Assembly (NCBI RefSeq): GCF_041897535.1
Contig: NZ_CP169217.1
Coordinates: forward strand, 2,728,001-2,792,000
From: Methylomicrobium lacus_A
GTDB taxonomy: Bacteria; Pseudomonadota; Gammaproteobacteria; Methylococcales; Methylomonadaceae
Reading direction: 5' to 3'
DNA: 64,000 bases
Position numbers and translations under genes: made by a program. The notes under the pieces were generated by a model. The model ran no database searches. It saw nothing but the letters and a program-made list of their open reading frames with translations, and was not told the DNA's origin. Shown one piece after another: positions 54,187 to 63,238 of this stretch (its first letter is position 1; each line of letters begins with the position of its first letter).

Positions 54187-57100
54187 TTAATCTTGATCCA
54201 GCTCCAGTTCTTCTTCGCTGGGCAAACTGATCGGCGGCTCAAATAACCGGTAGAGAACGGGCACCAGTAAAATGGTCATGACCGTGGCGCTGAAAAGCCC
54301 CCACACGATCACAGTCGCCAAAGGCCGCTGGACATCCGAACCCAGACCAGTCGCCAACGATGCCGGCACCAATCCCAGAATCGCGACCAGCGAGGCAATC
54401 AAAATCGGCCGGACACAGCGCACCGAACCCTGCACGATCGCGGCTTCCAGCGCGGTTCCGTTCATCCGCAATTCGGTGATCGTGCGCACGATCAGCACAC
54501 CGTTCATGATCGAAACGCCGAAGACCGCCGCGAAGCCGACGCCGGAAGACACATTCATGTGCATGTCGCGCAGATAGAGCGCCACCACCCCGCCGACAAA
54601 CGCGAAAGGAATCGCGAACAGCAGAATCAACGCCGCGCGCAGCGAGCCGAAAGTCGCCAACAACAGCAAGAAAATTACGCCGATGCTCATCGGTACCAGA
54701 ATGGCGAAATGCTGCCCGGCGCGCTCCAGATTTTCAAACATGCCTAGCCAGGCCACCCGGTAACCGGCCGGCACCGTGATTTCCTTTTCGAAAAGACGTT
54801 GCGCCTCTTCGGCGAAACCGCCCTGATCGCGATTCACGATGTCGGTACGCACGGTCAGCCGGCGACGCCCGTCGCCGCGGGCAATGATCGTCTGCCCGTC
54901 GACGATGTCGATATGGGCGACCTGCGCCAAAGGAATCGGTATGCCTTCCGCGTTGTAAACGGGCAATCGCCCGATCGCGGCAGGCGAACTTAAATATTCC
55001 TTCGCGAAGCGAGCGACGATGTCGATGCGGCGTTCCCCCTCGAACAAATGTCCGATCGGCGAGCCGCCGATCGCGACGTCGATCAACTGATTGACCTCCT
55101 CAACGTTGATGTTGTAGCGCGCACAAAGAAAACGATCCGGTTTGATCACCAGTTGCGGCTGTGGCCCTTCCTGTTCGATGCTGACGTCCTCCGCACCCTG
55201 TACTTTCGTCAGCAGTTCCTTTGTCTTCTGCCCCAGACGCAGCAATACCTCCGAATCGGCGCCCGAAAACTCCACGGCCAAATTCGCGGAGGTGCCGTTT
55301 GCATCCTCGGTCACGCTATCGATGATCGGCTGGGTAAAGTTGAAGCGAGTGGTCGGAAACTCTTCGCGAAAGCGGGCTCCCAACGCGGCGAGCAGTTCCT
55401 GCTTGCGGGAAAATTGCGTCCATTGATCGCGAGGCTTGGGACTGATCAGCATTTCGATCCGGCTGGGCGGGAAAGGGTCGGTGCCGCTATCGCTGCGTCC
55501 CGCCTGCACCACGATGAAATCGATGTCGGGAAATTCCAGCGCAATTTGCCGAAGACGCTGGCCGAATTTGGAGGTTTGCTCCAAAGCCGTGCCTTCCGGA
55601 AAATTCGCGCGTACCCACGCGACGCCTTCGTCCATGTAAGGCAAAAACTCGGTGCCGAGGCGCGGCACGATCGACAGCAGGCTGGCGACCAGCAGCGCAA
55701 CTGAGAACATGACCGTACGCCAGCGATGGCGCATCAAGGTTTCGAGCAAGACGGAGTAGCGCGGGTAAAGCCACTTCAAAACCGGGTTTTCCCAATCCTT
55801 GTAGCCATGCCGATATAAAATGCTGGCCAAGGCCGGCACCACGAAAATGGCAAACAGCATCGCGCCGAACAAGGCAAACAATATCGTCAACGCCATCGGT
55901 CGAAACAGCAAACCTTCGATATGCGTCAGCGTCAGCAGCGGCAAAAAGGCGCCGACGATCATCAAGATCGAGAAAAAGACCGGACGCTCGACCTCCAATG
56001 AAGCCTCCAACACCGTTTTGGCGGCGCCGGTCTGGCTTTTTTGTTGCGACGCCTGATCCAGGCGATGGGCAATGTTTTCGGCCATGATCACCGCGCCGTC
56101 CACGATGATGCCGAAATCGATCGCGCCGATCGACAGCAAGCCGATCGGAATCCCGATCGCGTTCATCAGCACCAGCGCAAACAACAGCGAAAATGGGATC
56201 GTCAAGGCGACCATCAAAGCCAATGAAGGACGCCCCAAAAAGAACAGCAACACCAGCGTCACCAGCGAAATACCGAGCAATACGCTGTGACTGACCGTAT
56301 GCAGCGTGTTGTCGACCAGCATCGAACGGTCATAAAAAGGCTCGACACGCACACCCTGGGGCAAATCGACCTTGTTCAGCTCGGCGATAACGTCCTTGAC
56401 GTTATCCAGAACGCCCGAAGGATTTTCGCTTCGGCGCATCAGCACGATGCCTTCGATCGTCGCATCGTTACGATCCTTGCTTAAAATACCGGAAGGCACT
56501 TTCGAATCGATTTCGACATCCGCGACATCGCGCACATAGATCGGCGTGCCACCGTGCGATTTGATGAAGATGTTGCCGATTTCCTCGACGCTTTGTAGCG
56601 CCCCGCGTCCCCGGATCACAAAGGACATGCTGCCTCGTGACAGCACGCTGCCGCCAGCGCTTTCGTTGTTGGTCCGGATCGCATCCACTACATCATTCAG
56701 CGACAAGCCGAAGCGCTGTAATTGCGCCGGATTCATCAGCACCGCGTATTGCTTTTCATCGCCGCCGAAATTACTCACGTCGGCAACGCCGGAGGCGCGC
56801 AACAAATGCGGTATCACGACCCAATCGTTGATCGAGCGCAGTTCGATCAAATCGTAGCGGCCGTCCGAGACCAGCTCATAGCGCAGGATTTCCCCATAAG
56901 CGGTCGCCAAGGGCCCCAATTCGGCCGATGCGCCGTCGGGCAAATCAAGGCCGGTCAGCTTCTCCTGTACTCGCTGCCTCGCCCAGTAGCCCTCGACGCC
57001 TTCTTCAAAGATCAGCTGCACGACCGAGAGGCCGAAGATGGTCCGCGAACGTATCGTGTCGACCCGCGGCACGTTGCGCATCTGAATCTCGATCGGCACC

Positions 57101-57297
57101 GTGACCTGGCGCTCGACTTCTTCGGGCGCCCGTCCCGGATAGGTCGTGATCACCTGCACCATCTGCGCGGAAATATCCGGATAGGCATCGATCTGCATCC
57201 GTGAAAACGACCACAGCCCCAGCAGTGTGATGATCACCGCGATGCCCAGCACGATCAAACGATGGTGCATCGCATTATTCAAGAGTTGCGGGATCAT
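54187..57297 (-). CDS. czcA: Heavy-metal efflux RND pump (CzcA family)
   Basis: A 1036-residue RND pump, 12 helices with two large periplasmic loops. It starts MIPQLLNNAMHHRLIVLGIA and has QIDAYPDISAQMVQV, the HME start. Helix 4 carries AIDFGIIVDGAVIMAEN, the charged DFGxxVDGA motif of the Zn/Co/Cd-type (HME1-like) pumps rather than the CusA-type helix. It drives metal export with the proton gradient across the envelope together with the downstream adaptor and outer-membrane genes. It overlaps czcB by 4 bases. The exact metal cannot be read. Confidence 0.92.
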   Translation of the reverse strand: MIPQLLNNAMHHRLIVLGIAVIITLLGLWSFSRMQIDAYPDISAQMVQVITTYPGRAPEEVERQVTVPIEIQMRNVPRVDTIRSRTIFGLSVVQLIFEEGVEGYWARQRVQEKLTGLDLPDGASAELGPLATAYGEILRYELVSDGRYDLIELRSINDWVVIPHLLRASGVADVSNFGGDEKQYAVLMNPAQLQRFGLSLNDVVDAIRTNNESAGGSVLSRGSMSFVIRGRGALQSVEEIGNIFIKSHGGTPIYVRDVADVEIDSKVPSGILSKDRNDATIEGIVLMRRSENPSGVLDNVKDVIAELNKVDLPQGVRVEPFYDRSMLVDNTLHTVSHSVLLGISLVTLVLLFFLGRPSLALMVALTIPFSLLFALVLMNAIGIPIGLLSIGAIDFGIIVDGAVIMAENIAHRLDQASQQKSQTGAAKTVLEASLEVERPVFFSILMIVGAFLPLLTLTHIEGLLFRPMALTILFALFGAMLFAIFVVPALASILYRHGYKDWENPVLKWLYPRYSVLLETLMRHRWRTVMFSVALLVASLLSIVPRLGTEFLPYMDEGVAWVRANFPEGTALEQTSKFGQRLRQIALEFPDIDFIVVQAGRSDSGTDPFPPSRIEMLISPKPRDQWTQFSRKQELLAALGARFREEFPTTRFNFTQPIIDSVTEDANGTSANLAVEFSGADSEVLLRLGQKTKELLTKVQGAEDVSIEQEGPQPQLVIKPDRFLCARYNINVEEVNQLIDVAIGGSPIGHLFEGERRIDIVARFAKEYLSSPAAIGRLPVYNAEGIPIPLAQVAHIDIVDGQTIIARGDGRRRLTVRTDIVNRDQGGFAEEAQRLFEKEITVPAGYRVAWLGMFENLERAGQHFAILVPMSIGVIFLLLLATFGSLRAALILLFAIPFAFVGGVVALYLRDMHMNVSSGVGFAAVFGVSIMNGVLIVRTITELRMNGTALEAAIVQGSVRCVRPILIASLVAILGLVPASLATGLGSDVQRPLATVIVWGLFSATVMTILLVPVLYRLFEPPISLPSEEELELDQD

Positions 57298-58466
57298 TTC
57301 GCAACGCCCTCGGGTTGCATCTCCTTGACCACCTCTTCATTCAGCAGCGCCTGCACCAGCATCGGCTTCAACAGGATCGCGCCATTGCCGATGATCTTTT
57401 CGCCGCCTTGCAGGCCTTGCAGAATTTCGACCCGATCGCCGATGCTTTCACCGACCTGCACTTCGGTAATATGCCATAATCCCGGACCGTCGCCGATAAA
57501 CACAAAATCGGCATTCCTGCTGTGCAAGACCGCATCCGACGGCACCAGGATCGCCATCCTGGGATCGGTGCCGAGACCGATTTCGGCATACATTCCCGGT
57601 TTGAATTTGTTATTCACATCCGGCAACTCAAAGAAGACCCGCAGGGTATGCTGCTCAGCCGACAAGGACGGCGCCAGACTCTTGACCTTGCCGATAAAGG
57701 TTTGTCCCGGCAAGCCATAAAATTTGGTCACGCAGGACTGCCCGACCGAGACCAGGCTGATTTTTAATTCGGGTACGTCCGCCTTGATCAGGGAAGTACC
57801 GGATGTCGCATTTTCCAGCAACGCAGGATCGACGCCATCCTGTAACAAGGTTCTTTCCAGCGCGGCGCGATTGCGCGTCGCGACCGTCAAGGCCGTTTCG
57901 GCCTCATACACCGCTTTCTGACCTTCAAGCTGGACTTGCAAAAGGTTCGCTTCCGCGGCGGTTAGATCTCTGATCGCTTCGGTCCCGGTTGCAACCAGCT
58001 TGCGCAGCCGATCAACCACCAGTTTTTGCGATTGCGTCTGCGAGGCGGTCAACTCGCGAATCTTGGCCAGGCGCTTGACGTTAAATTCTTTTTCCGCTCG
58101 CGCCCGCTGCCAGTCGGCATACACTCCGGAAAGCTCGATGCTGTTGAACTGCCAACGGTCTTCGCTCGGATTGGAACCCGGCGCCAAATGCGCTACGACC
58201 GATCCTGTCGCCAGCAATAGCGGCGTGGTGATTTGCTCTTTCGGGACGATCGAAATATCCAGCTTTTGCTCAAGCAGGCTGCCCGCTTTTACGCGGACCG
58301 TCCTTGGCCCGATCAGTTTTACGACCTCCGTATTATCAACGGTGTTTTGCTGAGCCTGGCCGGGCTGCCATGAAACCAACACGAACAAAATCACGGCGGC
58401 AACAACGACGCAGCCGACATGAAAACGCATATTCCTGCCGGAAAATGAAAATAAATGATGATTCAT
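57294..58466 (-). CDS. czcB: RND efflux periplasmic adaptor (CzcB/HlyD family)
   Basis: A 390-residue membrane-fusion protein with an N-terminal anchor (FHVGCVVVAAVILFVLVSW), a lipoyl/barrel-sandwich part and a helical hairpin with coiled-coil propensity. The C-terminal beta domains include GKVKSLAPSLSAEQHTLRV and FKPGMYAEIGLGTD. It bridges pump and outer-membrane channel. Overlaps czcA (ATGA) and czcC by 4 bases, so czcCBA is one operon. No metal-binding His-rich end is seen. Confidence 0.9.
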   Translation of the reverse strand: MNHHLFSFSGRNMRFHVGCVVVAAVILFVLVSWQPGQAQQNTVDNTEVVKLIGPRTVRVKAGSLLEQKLDISIVPKEQITTPLLLATGSVVAHLAPGSNPSEDRWQFNSIELSGVYADWQRARAEKEFNVKRLAKIRELTASQTQSQKLVVDRLRKLVATGTEAIRDLTAAEANLLQVQLEGQKAVYEAETALTVATRNRAALERTLLQDGVDPALLENATSGTSLIKADVPELKISLVSVGQSCVTKFYGLPGQTFIGKVKSLAPSLSAEQHTLRVFFELPDVNNKFKPGMYAEIGLGTDPRMAILVPSDAVLHSRNADFVFIGDGPGLWHITEVQVGESIGDRVEILQGLQGGEKIIGNGAILLKPMLVQALLNEEVVKEMQPEGVAK

Positions 58467-59917
58467 CGCAAGACTTCTTTGCCGATAGCCGCATTGAGTT
58501 GATACAGGGAATGCCAGTAATTGGAGCGGCTGGTGATGTGCAAACGGTAGGTTTCAAGGTAGATTCGCTGCGCATCCAGTACCTCGATCAGCGTTTTGCC
58601 GCCCAATTCATAGGCCTGATTGATTTTGTCGCGCACGTTTTTCGCGGCTTCCAATTGGCCGGGATCGTCATTGACCAGGATCTGATGCGCGGAAGCAAAG
58701 GCATTGACCCCCTGATCGATTTCGCTGCGCAGCGCGGTCAATTGCGCCTGCAGATTCGCCCGGGACTGAACCAACACCGATTTTGCCTTCGCGATATTGC
58801 CCTGATTGCGGTCGAAAAGCGGCACGACAATATCGACACCGGCGCCCCAGGAATTTGCATCGGGATAACCGATCGCCTGTTCTTGAAACTGCCGGGTATA
58901 ACCGATTTTCGGCACGACTTGCGGATAGGCTTTACTTTCCTCGAGCGCAATATCGGCATTCGCCTTGGCGAGTTGTCTTTGCAATGACAAAAGATCCGGC
59001 CGGTTTTCCTCGGCCAGTTTGAATGCGGTGTCGATCGGCAGCGGCTCTGCCGGCGCTGCGATCTCCAGTGAACCCTTCACTTTAATCGGCACATTTTCAA
59101 CGATTCCGAGCAAAGAACGCAGCTGATTGATCGCGACATTCAACTCGAGCTCGCGCGCATGCACATCACGGTGGCTGCTGAAAATGGACAAGCGGATCCT
59201 GTCCGCCTCGATCGTGCCGACGCCGCCGAGCGCCACGCGATTCAGAATGATCTGTTCTAACTTGGTCAGATTGGCATTATTTTCCTGCGCCAGTTCCAAC
59301 ATCGCCTGGGCTTCCAGCACCGAATAAAAGGCGGCGATCGCGGACGCTATTCTGAGTCTGATCGTATTCGCGAAATCGGCAGTGGCCACATCGACCCCGT
59401 GCTGACCGGAAACGATCGCAGCGGCGCGTTTGCCGAATAAAAACCAATCGATCGGCATCGAAATCCCCGCATCGAATTGCGGCGGGCCGCCTTGCCGGTT
59501 CACGGTAAAGGTTCGATCCAATGGGATCAACGAACCGCTGACCGAAACATCCGGGTTTGGCAGAAGTCCAGCCGTTATCAAATCGGCTTCGGCTTGCGTG
59601 ATGTTTTCAAAGGCGGACTGAATGACCGGATCGGATTTTAAGGCGGTCTGGATGACCTGATTTAAATTGAATTCCCTGCCCTGCGTTGTGGGTGAAGGCG
59701 GCTTTTTCTCTTCGGCCGAAGCCGTTTCTGCTTGCAGTTCTGGTTCCGGCTCCGGATCGGGCGCCGCATCACGATCGGACTCTTTAAAATCCTGCATGTA
59801 GGCAGGCGGCAGGATGGGCTGATAAGATTGAGGCGCACATCCGTTTAGCAGGGTCAAAACCGTTATTACAGATAAGCGTCCTTTGCCATGTGAAGGCATG
59901 CGAGTGATCTTGCGCAT
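58463..59917 (-). CDS. czcC: RND efflux outer-membrane channel lipoprotein (CzcC/TolC family)
   Basis: A 484-residue TolC-family protein with a lipobox (LTLLNGC near residue 27) and two repeats of the long helical barrel (QTALKSDPVIQSAFENITQA and the second around FKLAEENRPDLLSLQRQLAK). It is first in the operon czcC-czcB-czcA. The start at 59917 has GAGGTG 11 bases upstream; an ATG at 59899 is a possible alternative. It forms the exit duct of the metal exporter. Confidence 0.88.
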   Translation of the reverse strand: MRKITRMPSHGKGRLSVITVLTLLNGCAPQSYQPILPPAYMQDFKESDRDAAPDPEPEPELQAETASAEEKKPPSPTTQGREFNLNQVIQTALKSDPVIQSAFENITQAEADLITAGLLPNPDVSVSGSLIPLDRTFTVNRQGGPPQFDAGISMPIDWFLFGKRAAAIVSGQHGVDVATADFANTIRLRIASAIAAFYSVLEAQAMLELAQENNANLTKLEQIILNRVALGGVGTIEADRIRLSIFSSHRDVHARELELNVAINQLRSLLGIVENVPIKVKGSLEIAAPAEPLPIDTAFKLAEENRPDLLSLQRQLAKANADIALEESKAYPQVVPKIGYTRQFQEQAIGYPDANSWGAGVDIVVPLFDRNQGNIAKAKSVLVQSRANLQAQLTALRSEIDQGVNAFASAHQILVNDDPGQLEAAKNVRDKINQAYELGGKTLIEVLDAQRIYLETYRLHITSRSNYWHSLYQLNAAIGKEVLR

Positions 59918-60303
59918 GTTTTAATTACACCTCGTCAACGTACCGAAAATAATCAAACATCGACCAGCATCCACAAATCTTGCGAAAGGTGTAATAGAAA
60001 AACGCGGCATTCAGACAGTCCGGTTAAAATTTGCGCGCTCTTGTCGATTCGCCATTATAACGCAGCACCCTGCCATTAGGCTGCATAACTGTTGACAACA
60101 TTTCCCCGTCCTGTAGCTTTTCGGCAAGGCGACCTCGCCGCGAGAGTGTGATCTGTAGTCTTGTACGATCCTAATGGAAGGGAGATGGACTTATTTGCAC
60201 GGCAAGAGGCATCGATAATTGCTTAGCGAACTATCAGTCGGCTCTGGGAAAACGCAGTGATTGAAAGAAACCGAAGTTTTCATCACCCAGGAGGAGTTTC
60301 ATT

Positions 60304-60334
60304 ATGAGCCGGTTAGGCAAAGCCGCCTAACCGG
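60304..60334 (+). promoter_or_regulatory. Perfect 10-base inverted repeat overlapping an 8-codon open frame
   Basis: CCGGTTAGGC (60309-60318) and GCCTAACCGG (60325-60334) are perfect complements around a six-base loop. The repeat overlaps a tiny frame ATG...TAA at 60304-60330 (MSRLGKAA) with GAGGAG 7 bases upstream. It could be a leader peptide with an attenuator-like hairpin or an operator. It lies in the 590-base gap 59918-60508, which has no other clear gene. Confidence 0.4.
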
Positions 60335-60470
60335 TAGGGATCAAAGAACAGAACATGCCTTGGTAAGCCTGCATCGACACGATCGCCGATGCGTTGTCGG
60401 AGCATTGGCCGGAACCGCCCTTAAGGAGGGATATGGGGGTATTTATCACCGAGCCTCATGATCAAGTCGC

Positions 60471-60495
60471 CTCTCCCCTCGACGACCGGGGAGAG
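60471..60495 (-). terminator. Possible terminator hairpin after the cysteine desulfurase gene
   Basis: A perfect 8-base stem CTCTCCCC/GGGGAGAG with a nine-base loop, 13 bases after the stop (minus strand). No T-run follows, so a rho-dependent or other role is also possible. Confidence 0.45.
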
Positions 60496-60508
60496 AAGGC
60501 TTGCCGTT

Positions 60509-62305
60509 TTAGCGCAGCGGGATATTGCCGCACTGGATCTTGCGCACCACGGTCGCCAGCCAATCGATCTCGGCATAGGTGTTGTAGAACGCCAGGGAAG
60601 GTCTGACCGTGCTTTCGAGCCCGAACCGGCGCAGGATAGGCTGCGCGCAGTGGTGGCCGGAACGCACCGCGATGCCTTCCTTGTTCAGCGCGGCGCCGAT
60701 GTCGGCGGTATTCAGTCCCTTCAATACGAACGACAACACGCTGGTTTTGTCGCGCGCGGTGCCGATCAGACGCAGGCCCGGAATCCTTGAGAGCGCGTCG
60801 GTCGCGTAAGCCAACAGTTCATGCTCGTAACGGGCGATGTTTTCGATGCCGACTCTTTCGACATACTCCAGCGCGGCGCCGAGGCCGACCGCATCGGCGA
60901 TGTTGCCGGTGCCGGCCTCGAAGCGCGCGGGCGCAGGCTGGTACACGGTCTTCTCGAAGGTTACGTCCTCGATCATGTTGCCGCCGCCCTGCCAGGGCGG
61001 CATCGCTTCGAGCACTTCCGGCTTGCCGTACACCGCGCCGATGCCGGTCGGACCGTAGATCTTGTGGCCGGAGAACACCAGCCAATCGCAGTCGAGCTTC
61101 TGCACGTCGACCTTGATGTGCGAGATCGACTGCGCGGCGTCGAGCAGGACTTTCGCGCCGGCGCGATGCGCCAGTTCGATGATCTCCTGGGCCGGCGTGA
61201 TCGTGCCGAGCGCGTTCGAGACCTGCGTGAAGGCGACCAGTTTGGTCTTGCCGCTCAGCAATTTCTGGTATTCGGACAGCAGGATCTGCCCCGAGTCATC
61301 GACCGGAATCACTCTCAGCACCGCGCCCTTTTCCGCGCACAACTGCTGCCACGGCACGATGTTCGCGTGATGTTCGAGCCAGCTGACGATGATCTCGTCA
61401 CCCGGACCGATATTCGCGCGGCCCCAGCTTTGCGCGACCAGGTTGATCGCCTCGGTCGAACCGCGCACGAACACGACGTCGTTCGGTGAATCCGCGCCGA
61501 TGAAGCGCGCGACGATTTCGCGCGCGTTTTCGTAGGCATCGGTCGAACGCGCGGCCAGCTCATGCGCGGCGCGGTGGATGTTCGAGTTTTCGTGCTGATA
61601 GAAATGACTCAGCCGGTCGATCACCACTTGCGGCTTCTGCGTGGTCGCCGCATTGTCGAGCCACACCAAGGGACGCCCGTTGACCTTTTCGCTCAGGATC
61701 GGAAAATCCCGGCGCACCGCCTGCACGTCGAACGGCGGATGCGCGGAACCGAGGCTCGGCGCCGCCGCGTTGCGGGCAACACTAGACGCTTCTTCGAGAA
61801 AATAAAACGAAGAACCGGAGGACAGACCGGGAGCGCCGATCTTCGGCGACGCCAGACTTTTCAGTTCGCCGACGCCCGGCAGGCCGAAACTTTCCGGCTT
61901 GACGCCGAATGACGACGCATCGCCGATCAGGCCGGACAGTCCATGCGTCGCCGACGCATGCGGAACCGCATCCAGCCCTTCCGCATTCGCAAATTGCTGA
62001 AAATAATACGGAGAACCCAACGCCGCAGGTTCTACGGATCGGCTCGGAGTCGCCAGTTCATGCAAACCGCTTTCGTGCGGCACGCTGAACGACGGCGGTA
62101 CCTTCGCGTGCCCCGAAGACGGGGAAATATCGGTGATAGCCTCGGTGACGGGTTGCCCTGCCGCAGGCTGGGCGGAGTCGAAGCCCCCGGTCGGCTGGGC
62201 CGAGTAAAACTCGTTCGCCCAGCGGGTCAGTTGCTCGATGTCCGGCAAGGGCTGCGCGTTGGTCAACCCCTCCAGATCACTTCTTGTAGTCATACGCGTA
62301 GTCAT
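60509..62305 (-). CDS. Cysteine desulfurase with N-terminal encapsulin-cargo extension (SufS-like)
   Basis: A 598-residue protein. Residues 1-200 are Ser/Gly/Pro-rich and disordered, with short repeated motifs (GSPYYFQQF, SSGSSFYFLEE), as in the cargo-loading domain of family 2A encapsulin desulfurases. From about residue 200 follows a class V aminotransferase: WLDNAATTQKPQVVIDRL, HRAAHELAARST, the PLP-Lys motif FSGHKIYGPTGIGAVYGKP, and RSGHHCAQPILRRFG with the catalytic Cys. It releases sulfur from cysteine, stored or used inside the shell. It overlaps the shell gene by 29 bases. An ATG at 62293 is an alternative start. Confidence 0.93.
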   Translation of the reverse strand: MTTRMTTRSDLEGLTNAQPLPDIEQLTRWANEFYSAQPTGGFDSAQPAAGQPVTEAITDISPSSGHAKVPPSFSVPHESGLHELATPSRSVEPAALGSPYYFQQFANAEGLDAVPHASATHGLSGLIGDASSFGVKPESFGLPGVGELKSLASPKIGAPGLSSGSSFYFLEEASSVARNAAAPSLGSAHPPFDVQAVRRDFPILSEKVNGRPLVWLDNAATTQKPQVVIDRLSHFYQHENSNIHRAAHELAARSTDAYENAREIVARFIGADSPNDVVFVRGSTEAINLVAQSWGRANIGPGDEIIVSWLEHHANIVPWQQLCAEKGAVLRVIPVDDSGQILLSEYQKLLSGKTKLVAFTQVSNALGTITPAQEIIELAHRAGAKVLLDAAQSISHIKVDVQKLDCDWLVFSGHKIYGPTGIGAVYGKPEVLEAMPPWQGGGNMIEDVTFEKTVYQPAPARFEAGTGNIADAVGLGAALEYVERVGIENIARYEHELLAYATDALSRIPGLRLIGTARDKTSVLSFVLKGLNTADIGAALNKEGIAVRSGHHCAQPILRRFGLESTVRPSLAFYNTYAEIDWLATVVRKIQCGNIPLR

Positions 62306-63209
62306 AATAGTTGTCCACTTCGACGTTTTCGAGCAAGCCGAGCGCGTCGTCGGTCAAGACCGCCAGCGAGCAGTACAACGACACCAGATAAGAAGCGATC
62401 GCCTTATGGTTGATGCCCATGAAACGCACCGACAGGCCCATGCTCAGTTCGTCGGTCAGATTCGGCTGATACAGGCCGACCACGCCCTGACGGCTTTCGC
62501 CGGTGCGTAAGAGCAGGATGTTGGTCTTGCCGTTGGTGATCCGGAGTTTGTCGGTCGGGATCAACGGCAGGCCGCGCCAGGTCAAAAACTGCGAGCCGAA
62601 CAGCGAAATGGTCGGCGGCGGGGTGCCGCGGCGGGTCGCTTCCCGGCCGAAGGCCGCGATCGCGCGCGGATGCGCAAGGAAGAAGCCGGGCTCTTTCCAG
62701 ACCTTCGCGATCAGCTCGTCCAGATCGTCCGGGGTCGGCGAGCCATGGCGGGTCTTGATCTTCATCGAGTCGGCGACATTGTTCAGCAAGCCGTATTCGG
62801 CGTTGTTGATCAACTCGCTTTCCTGACGCTCCTTGACCGTTTCGATGGTCAGGCGCAACTGTTCGCGGATCTGGTTATGCGGGCTGCTGTACAAATCGGC
62901 GATACGGGTATGCACGTCCAGCACGGTATTGACCGCGTTCAAGCGGTATTCCCGGCCCCACTCTTCGTAATCGACGAAGGTTTGCGGCAATACTTTTTCA
63001 TCGAGGCTGGAGCAGTCGACCGCGAGATCGGCCTCATTCTTGACTTTGTTGACCCGGTAAATACCCGCCTCGACCGGCACCCATTGCAACAGGTGGACCA
63101 GCCAGCGCGGCGTAATGGCTCCCATCATCGGGACGGTTTTGGTTGCATTCGAAAGCGTACGGGCGGCGACGTCTCCTAATGCGGTATGGGCGTCATGTAT
63201 ATCGGTCAT
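62277..63209 (-). CDS. Family 2A encapsulin shell protein
   Basis: A 310-residue HK97-fold shell protein. The N-arm leads into PRWLVHLLQWVPVEAGIYRV, the hallmark start of family 2A (SrpI-like) shells. Further matches are QTFVDYEEWGREYRLNAVNT, VLDVHTRI and NHKAIASYLVSLYCSLAVL near the end. Family 2A shells form large icosahedral compartments that enclose the cysteine desulfurase and hold elemental sulfur. Gene order acetyltransferase-shell-desulfurase matches that system. It overlaps the desulfurase gene by 29 bases. Confidence 0.95.
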   Translation of the reverse strand: MTDIHDAHTALGDVAARTLSNATKTVPMMGAITPRWLVHLLQWVPVEAGIYRVNKVKNEADLAVDCSSLDEKVLPQTFVDYEEWGREYRLNAVNTVLDVHTRIADLYSSPHNQIREQLRLTIETVKERQESELINNAEYGLLNNVADSMKIKTRHGSPTPDDLDELIAKVWKEPGFFLAHPRAIAAFGREATRRGTPPPTISLFGSQFLTWRGLPLIPTDKLRITNGKTNILLLRTGESRQGVVGLYQPNLTDELSMGLSVRFMGINHKAIASYLVSLYCSLAVLTDDALGLLENVEVDNYYDYAYDYKK

Positions 63210-63238
63210 CGGATGTTTTCCTCTTGGTTATCAATAAA

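Noticed and set aside
59918..60508. A pqqA- or methanobactin-like precursor peptide
   Set aside because: No E-x3-Y core as in PqqA and no Cys-containing precursor followed by mbnBC-like genes; only tiny frames remain.
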